Shown here piece after piece: positions 59,438-64,000 of a stretch of 64,000 nt of DNA. The first letter of the stretch is position 1, and each line of letters begins with the position of its first letter. Under the pieces are notes generated by a model. That model saw only the letters and a list, made by a program, of their open reading frames with translations. It made no database searches and was not told the DNA's origin. Source of the stretch: PLanc-01 sp035342095 (GTDB lineage Bacteria > Planctomycetota > Phycisphaerae > Sedimentisphaerales > Anaerobacaceae); contig DAOQWL010000019.1 of the NCBI GenBank assembly GCA_035342095.1, forward strand, positions 13,766 to 77,765, given 5' to 3'. The translations under genes and the position numbers were made by a program.

Positions 59438-60895
59438 ATGTCCGGACAGGTCAATCGCAGGGAATTCTTGCAGATCACAACAGGCGGCGTGGCGTATCTC
59501 GCGGGCGCAGGCGCTTTTGCGACGGGCGCGCGAGCGGCCGGGTCCCCGCTCGTCAGCCCCGGCTGCAGGAGAAGCAAAGTCAAGGTCGCCCGGGTCTACA
59601 TGGGCACGAGCCAGGGACTGTGGCCCACGCCCAAGCTAAGCTTCCAGGACGAGATCCGCGTCTATGAGGCCCAGTTCGCCAAGTTGGGCGCCGAGATGGC
59701 GGACGTCGATTTCGTCGTCGATGAGATCGTGACCTCCGCGGAGGCGGTCGGTCGGATCAAGGCGAGACTTCAGGATGTGGACGGGATTCTCGTCATTCAC
59801 CTGAGCATGGGGACCGGCGCCATCCTCAGCGAGATCCTGGGCGTCGGCAAGCCGACCGCGGTGTTTGCGCTGCCCTATTCCGGGCATGAGTGGGTGGGCT
59901 TCGGAGGCCTTCAGAAGCAGCCGATTGGAGCGAAGCTGGAGTGCTTCCTGACGAGCGACTACTCCCAGCTTGCCGCCGCGATCCGTCCTTTCCGGGCGAT
60001 TCACCACGCTCGGGAGGCCAAGATCCTCAACGTGACGACCCGGTCCTTCCAGGACTACGCGGACCTGATGAAGGCCAAGTTCGGCACGGAAATGAAACAG
60101 GTCGATCTGGACACCGTGGTCAGAGCGTACGAGGCCATCGACAACACGGACGCGGAAGCGGAGACCGAGCGGTGGATGAAGGGCGCCCGGGAGGTGGTCG
60201 AGCCGTCTCGCAAGGAGGTGTTCAAGTCGTGCAAGCTGGCGCTGGCCTTCGAGAACATGCTGGCGGAGGAGAACGCCACGGTGTTGACGGTCGATTGTTA
60301 CGGCACGATGTGGGACAAGACGATCAAGCTGCCGGCCTATCCGTGCATTGGGTTCTGCCGGCTCAACGACATGGGCCTGGGCGGAATCTGCGAATCGGAC
60401 CTGCGATCGGCCATGACGCACATCATTCTGCAAGGTCTGACGGGCCGGCCCGGCTTCATCAGCGATCCGACGGTCGATGAATCGAAGGGCAGCATCATCC
60501 TGGCGCACTGCCTGGGTTCGAGCAGGATGGACGGGCCCAACGGCCCGCAGGCGCCGTACAAGATCCGCACGGTGATGGAGCGTCAGGAGGGGGTCACGCC
60601 GCAGATCGAGATGCGGGTCGGACAGCCGGTCACCCAGGCGATTCTCGTCGGCGCCGATACGATGCTTTGCTTCACCGGTCAGATCATCGATGCCCCGGTC
60701 GGGGTTGAGCATGACAGAGGCTGTCGGACCAAGATCACCGTAAAGGTGGATGGCGATATCACCACGCTCTGGAAGAACTGGTCGCAGGGTCTGCACCGCC
60801 AGACTGTCTATGGCGATATCCGCAAGGAACTGGGCCAGTTCTGCCGGTATACCGGGATCAAGCTGATCGACGAGGCGGCCCCGGCGCAGGCCTGA
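59438..60895 (+). CDS. L-fucose/L-arabinose isomerase-like protein, Tat-exported
   Basis: ATG 59438 stands seven bases after GAAGGGG; the product (485 aa) starts with a twin-arginine signal (VNRREFLQITTGGVAYLAGA). The remainder resembles the L-fucose/L-arabinose isomerase fold: DGILVIHLSMGTGAILSEIL, KPTAVFALPYSGHEWVGFGG, TVDCYGTMW, PAYPCIGFCRLNDMGLGGIC and a C-terminal beta barrel. True isomerases are cytoplasmic, so export is unusual; similar Tat-tagged proteins occur in planctomycetes. Whether catalytic Glu/Asp metal ligands are complete cannot be judged. A GH10 xylanase-like gene, also Tat-tagged, follows. Confidence 0.8.
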   Translation: MSGQVNRREFLQITTGGVAYLAGAGAFATGARAAGSPLVSPGCRRSKVKVARVYMGTSQGLWPTPKLSFQDEIRVYEAQFAKLGAEMADVDFVVDEIVTSAEAVGRIKARLQDVDGILVIHLSMGTGAILSEILGVGKPTAVFALPYSGHEWVGFGGLQKQPIGAKLECFLTSDYSQLAAAIRPFRAIHHAREAKILNVTTRSFQDYADLMKAKFGTEMKQVDLDTVVRAYEAIDNTDAEAETERWMKGAREVVEPSRKEVFKSCKLALAFENMLAEENATVLTVDCYGTMWDKTIKLPAYPCIGFCRLNDMGLGGICESDLRSAMTHIILQGLTGRPGFISDPTVDESKGSIILAHCLGSSRMDGPNGPQAPYKIRTVMERQEGVTPQIEMRVGQPVTQAILVGADTMLCFTGQIIDAPVGVEHDRGCRTKITVKVDGDITTLWKNWSQGLHRQTVYGDIRKELGQFCRYTGIKLIDEAAPAQA

Positions 60896-60920
60896 GTGCC
60901 CCTTTGTGGACGGTTTGTAG

Positions 60921-60941
60921 TGACGCCGTGAGGCGTTCTCT
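60921..60941 (+). terminator. Small hairpin after the isomerase-like gene
   Basis: ACGCC-GTGA-GGCGT (60923-60936) followed by TCTCTT. Short and with a poor T-run, so at best a weak terminator. Confidence 0.3.
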
Positions 60942-61009
60942 TCCAGGTCTTTGAAAGCCTGCCCTCATGGGCTCGCTACGAACAGGCTCGCGATTGCGAA
61001 GGAGGAAAC

Positions 61010-62347
61010 ATGGACGTGAACAGACGGAGTCTCCTCAAGACCGCGGTCGTCGGAGCGGCGTGGGCGGTGAGCGCTCCCGATGTCGCGTTTGCCCAGTGGC
61101 CTCCCTTAACGCCAGGCAGCGACGACGTTCTGGGGCGGGCCGAAGAGCGGATCGAGAAGCACAGAAAGGGCACGACCTTGCTGCGGCTGCTTGTTCCCGA
61201 CGGGCAAGCGCTGCCGGCCGGGGTGGATCTGCGGATTCGCCAGACCAAACACCAGTTCCTCTTCGGCTGCAACATCTTCAAGCTGGGCCGGTGCCGCACG
61301 CCGGCGGACAGCGGCGCGTATGCGGGGGGATTCGCCAGGCTGCTGAATTTCGCGACGCTTCCGTTCTACTGGTGGTCCTACGAGCGTCAAAAAGGTCGCC
61401 CGATGGACGACCGCACGGAAGAGATCGTCCGCTGGTGCAAGGACCACGATGTGACGACGAAGGGACACCCGCTGGCCTGGAATTATGTCGATCCGCCATG
61501 GCTGAACGGGACGCCCGAGGAAGTCATGCGACTCCAGATCGAGCGCATCGCCCGCTGTGTGGAGCGATTCGAAGGCGACATCGCGATCTGGGACGTGGTC
61601 AACGAGGCGACCCACTACGACCGCGAGCAGCTCAAACGGGATGCGCCGAAGCTGACCGAAGCCATCGCCCGGATGGGTGTGGGCGAGTACGTCCGCACCG
61701 CTTTCAGAACGGCCCGCCAAGCCAACCCCAAGGCTCGGCTCATCATCAACGACTACCGCACGGACGCCGCGTTCGCAGACAACGTGATCTCGCAGCTCGT
61801 GGACACCGAGGGCAAGCCGCTCTACGACATCATCGGTATTCAGTCCCACATGCACGGCGGGTATTGGGGCGCTGCGAAAGCGTGGAGCATCTGCGAGCGT
61901 TTCGCCCGGTTCGGCAAGCCGCTCCATTTCACCGAGACCACCGTCCTTTCAGGGCAGAAGAGAGGTTCTGACTGGCCGACGACCCCCGAGGGCGAGCAGC
62001 AGCAGGCGCAGCAGGCGGCCGAGTTCTACACGGTGCTGTTCTCCCACCCGGCGGTCGAGGCCATCACGTGGTGGGATTTCACCGACCAGGATGCGTGGCA
62101 GCAGGCGCCAGCGGGTCTGGTCCGCAGCGATATGAGCCCGAAACCCGCCTACGAACGGCTTCGCGAACTGATCAAAGGCAAGTGGTGGACGGATGTCGAG
62201 GTCCGGACGGGAGAACAGGCGGCGCTCCGATTCCAGGGATTCCTGGGACACTACGAGGTCCAAGCCAGCCTGGCGGCCCGGCGGCTCGCCGGCAGGTTCG
62301 TCCTTGACAGAGGGCCCGAGACGACCATAGATGTACGTTTGGCTTGA
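61010..62347 (+). CDS. Endo-1,4-beta-xylanase-like, GH10 family, Tat-exported
   Basis: GGAGG precedes ATG 61010. The 445-residue protein has a twin-arginine signal (VNRRSLLKTAVVGAAWAVSA), a small N-terminal beta domain (residues ~45-85) and a GH10 barrel with KGHPLAWNY, acid/base Glu199 in WDVVNEATH and nucleophile Glu309 in LHFTETTVL. DIIGIQSHMHGGYWGAAKAW and AITWWDFTDQDAWQQAPAGL are further family blocks. It should cleave beta-1,4-xylan or a related glycan; substrate is by family. A short C-terminal beta-sandwich tail follows. The next gene starts 14 bases after the stop. Confidence 0.9.
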   Translation: MDVNRRSLLKTAVVGAAWAVSAPDVAFAQWPPLTPGSDDVLGRAEERIEKHRKGTTLLRLLVPDGQALPAGVDLRIRQTKHQFLFGCNIFKLGRCRTPADSGAYAGGFARLLNFATLPFYWWSYERQKGRPMDDRTEEIVRWCKDHDVTTKGHPLAWNYVDPPWLNGTPEEVMRLQIERIARCVERFEGDIAIWDVVNEATHYDREQLKRDAPKLTEAIARMGVGEYVRTAFRTARQANPKARLIINDYRTDAAFADNVISQLVDTEGKPLYDIIGIQSHMHGGYWGAAKAWSICERFARFGKPLHFTETTVLSGQKRGSDWPTTPEGEQQQAQQAAEFYTVLFSHPAVEAITWWDFTDQDAWQQAPAGLVRSDMSPKPAYERLRELIKGKWWTDVEVRTGEQAALRFQGFLGHYEVQASLAARRLAGRFVLDRGPETTIDVRLA

Positions 62348-62361
62348 TAAGGGAATCGACA

Positions 62362-63450
62362 ATGAACTACGCCGTGATCATGGCAGGGGGGACCGGCAAG
62401 CGGCTCTGGCCTTTGAGTCGCCAGAAACGTCCGAAGCAGGTTCTGAAGCTGTTGGATGGGCAGACGCTCCTGAGCCGGTGCTTCGAGCGGCTCTGCCCGC
62501 TCTTCGATACGCGCAACATCCTCGTGCTGACGAATGCCGGGTACGTCGATGTGGTCCGCGAGAATCTGCACGGCCTGCCCGGCAACAACGTGATCGCCGA
62601 ACCGGTGGTCCGCGACACGGCCAGTGCGATCGGTCTGGCGGCCGCGGTGCTGGCCAAGTACGATCCGCAAGCGACAATGGCGGTCGTGACCGCCGACCAG
62701 CTCCTGGAGCCGCCCGAACAACTCCAACAGGCGATGACCGATGCCTTCGAGTTTCTCGCAGCAAAGCCCGATGCCCTGATCACGTTCGGAATCAAGCCCG
62801 CCTTTGCCAGCACCCAACTGGGGTATATCAAATGCTCCGATCCGCGGGAGTGTCCGCGGTGCAGGAACACCATCTACTCGGTGGAGGCCTTCAAAGAGAA
62901 ACCCGACGCGGAGACCGCGGCCCGGTACGTCGAGAGCGGGGAGTACTCCTGGAACTCGGGCATGTTCGTCTGGAGGGCCAGGACCATTCTGGCGAATCTG
63001 GAGCGATTCCTTCCCGCGTCGGTCGAGCCGTTGCGTCGGATCGCGGCTGCCTGGGACACGCCGGCACAGGACAAGGCCCTCATGGAGTGGTTCCCCAAGC
63101 TGCCCAAGATCAGCATTGACTATGCGGTCATGGAGAAGGCCGAGCATGTCCACGCCATTCAGCTCGACTGCAAATGGCTCGACATGGGTTCCTTCGCCGC
63201 CCTCGCGGATATCGTCGAATCGGACGAGAACAACAATATCGTTATCGCCGAGACCAGCGAGTTGGTGGACTGCCGGGACAACATCATTGTAACGGAGGAC
63301 AAGAACCACCTCATCGCCGCCATTGGACTGGAGAACGTTGTCATCGCCCATACGCCGGATGCGACGCTCATCTGCCATGTCGGTCGGACCGAGCAGATCA
63401 AGAGCCTGCTCGACCGGATCGAGCAGCATGGTCGCACCAGATTCCTGTAG
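62362..63450 (+). CDS. Mannose-1-phosphate guanylyltransferase
   Basis: AAGGGAA lies seven bases before ATG 62362. The 362-residue enzyme would make GDP-mannose from mannose-1-phosphate and GTP. NYAVIMAGGTGKRLWPLSRQ is the nucleotidyltransferase loop; FERLCPLFDTRNILVLTNAG, VVTADQLLEPP, VEAFKEKPDAETAARYV (FxEKP block) and EYSWNSGMFVWRARTIL are family signatures, and ISIDYAVMEKAEHVHAIQLD with WLDMGSFAAL closes the domain. It is the single-domain ManC type without the phosphomannose-isomerase fusion. It precedes ruvX by 12 bases. GDP-mannose could feed fucose or exopolysaccharide synthesis. Confidence 0.92.
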   Translation: MNYAVIMAGGTGKRLWPLSRQKRPKQVLKLLDGQTLLSRCFERLCPLFDTRNILVLTNAGYVDVVRENLHGLPGNNVIAEPVVRDTASAIGLAAAVLAKYDPQATMAVVTADQLLEPPEQLQQAMTDAFEFLAAKPDALITFGIKPAFASTQLGYIKCSDPRECPRCRNTIYSVEAFKEKPDAETAARYVESGEYSWNSGMFVWRARTILANLERFLPASVEPLRRIAAAWDTPAQDKALMEWFPKLPKISIDYAVMEKAEHVHAIQLDCKWLDMGSFAALADIVESDENNNIVIAETSELVDCRDNIIVTEDKNHLIAAIGLENVVIAHTPDATLICHVGRTEQIKSLLDRIEQHGRTRFL

Positions 63451-63462
63451 TTCGAGGGCACG

Positions 63463-63897
63463 ATGAGGTACCTGGCTGTTGACTACGGGACGAAGAGGAC
63501 GGGACTGGCCGTGTGCGATGCTCGCGAGACCATTGCCTCCCCCTTGACCGTGGTCCAGGGATGCAAGGACTTGATCGGGAGGATCAGGCAGATCGTGGCG
63601 GCCGAGGAGATCGGCGCGGTCGTGGTGGGCCTGCCCCTGAACATGGATGGTACGGAAGGCCCCCAAGCCAAGCTGGTGCTTGCTTTCGCCAGGGAGCTTG
63701 GCCGGCAGGTTCTCGTCCCGATACACCTCCAGGACGAGCGTCTCAGCAGCTTCGAGGCGGAGCAGAAACTGGACGAGATCGGCCTGACGAGAGGCAAGAA
63801 ACGCGAGCGGCTGGACGCCTTGGCCGCCGCCGACATCTTACAGACCTTCCTCGATCGGAGGAACCTCAACGCTGGCGGCGAGACCGGCGTTCTCTGA
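63463..63897 (+). CDS. ruvX: Putative pre-16S rRNA nuclease / Holliday-junction resolvase-like RuvX (YqgF)
   Basis: The 144-residue protein has the RNase H-like fold of YqgF/RuvX: RYLAVDYGTKRTGLAVCD with the first catalytic Asp, GAVVVGLPLNMDGTEG, HLQDERLSSFEAEQKL and a final DALAAADILQTFLD carrying the last acidic residue. Family members process the 5' end of 16S rRNA and were earlier seen as resolvases. Start 63463 is the natural beginning of the family. It lies 12 bases downstream of the guanylyltransferase gene, likely in the same transcript. Confidence 0.92.
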   Translation: MRYLAVDYGTKRTGLAVCDARETIASPLTVVQGCKDLIGRIRQIVAAEEIGAVVVGLPLNMDGTEGPQAKLVLAFARELGRQVLVPIHLQDERLSSFEAEQKLDEIGLTRGKKRERLDALAAADILQTFLDRRNLNAGGETGVL

Positions 63898-63919
63898 GTG
63901 CGGAGATCCAGGGGGGGCG

Positions 63920-64000
63920 TTGCCGACGGGACCGCGTCCTTTTTGGGCTCATCCGGTTCTTGCGTACTTTCGTGATCCAGGCACGCCCGAAGCGGTCGTG
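63920..64000 (+). CDS. Possible start of a gene running off the right edge
   Basis: A TTG at 63920 follows a G-rich stretch (CCAGGGGGGGCG) and the frame stays open to the end of the window, reading LPTGPRPFWAHPVLAYFRDP and then GTPEAVV. Only 27 codons are visible, the start codon is weak and no family can be named. Confidence 0.25.
   Translation, partial: MPTGPRPFWAHPVLAYFRDPGTPEAVV

Overview
The window is high-GC (clearly above 60% outside one island) and reads like a chromosomal piece of a Planctomycetota bacterium, most likely class Phycisphaerae. This placement is inference from gene style: solitary prepilin-like proteins with a C-terminal H-X9-DG motif, many Tat-exported enzymes, sulfatases of the CxPSR type, dockerin-like EF-hand tails, ECF-sigma/Ser-Thr-kinase pairs, a DUF5107-TPR protein and two-hairpin palindromic repeats. 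No rRNA, tRNA, CRISPR array or transposase was found.

Layout. 1-2.8 kb: a fused MFS/spermidine-synthase-type gene running off the left edge and a zinc-ribbon/PH membrane protein. 3-6.5 kb: a small membrane protein, a prepilin-like protein, a lipoprotein and a retropepsin-like secreted protein with a dockerin-like tail. 6.6-9.4 kb: a phospholipid N-methyltransferase-like gene and a class II ribonucleotide reductase. 9.4-13.2 kb (minus strand): a TPR lipoprotein, tilS and a heparan-N-sulfatase-like sulfatase. 13.5-15.7 kb: ECF sigma, anti-sigma and PDZ protein, closed by a strong terminator. 15.9-27.1 kb: DUF5107-TPR protein, second prepilin, second sulfatase, PAC2 protein, GH29 fucosidase, ceramidase-like protein and a beta-propeller protein. 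27.3-32.7 kb (minus strand): an ECF sigma factor and a very large kinase/TPR/propeller ORF that carries several in-frame palindromic repeats and runs into a secreted propeller gene. 32.9-36.6 kb: a Tat-exported DegT-type aminotransferase and a beta-helix protein.

36.7-38.9 kb is a visibly lower-GC island with a NotI-like restriction endonuclease and a beta-class DNA methyltransferase behind their own promoter. 39-44.5 kb (minus strand) holds serS after a dissociated fatty-acid/polyketide-type set (two FabZ-like proteins, ACP, two ketosynthases) in which one member of each duplicated pair has lost a catalytic residue. A divergent, apparently leaderless ArgA-like acetyltransferase follows. 45.1-57.1 kb is a membrane-protein block: a divergent ABC-2 permease, then three SPFH/band-7 proteins, a P1B metal ATPase, an ABC ATPase, an ABC-2 permease and a membrane-anchored helical-repeat protein. 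57.2-64 kb: a UvrD/PcrA helicase, a Tat-exported fucose/arabinose isomerase-like protein, a GH10 xylanase, a mannose-1-phosphate guanylyltransferase, ruvX and a possible gene running off the right edge.

Taken together the region mixes housekeeping genes with secreted, often Tat-exported, enzymes for sulfated, fucosylated and xylan-type glycans. The best candidates for something new are the SPFH/P1B-ATPase/ABC block, the repeat-laden kinase gene, the NotI-like island and the ketosynthase/dehydratase set with degenerate partners.
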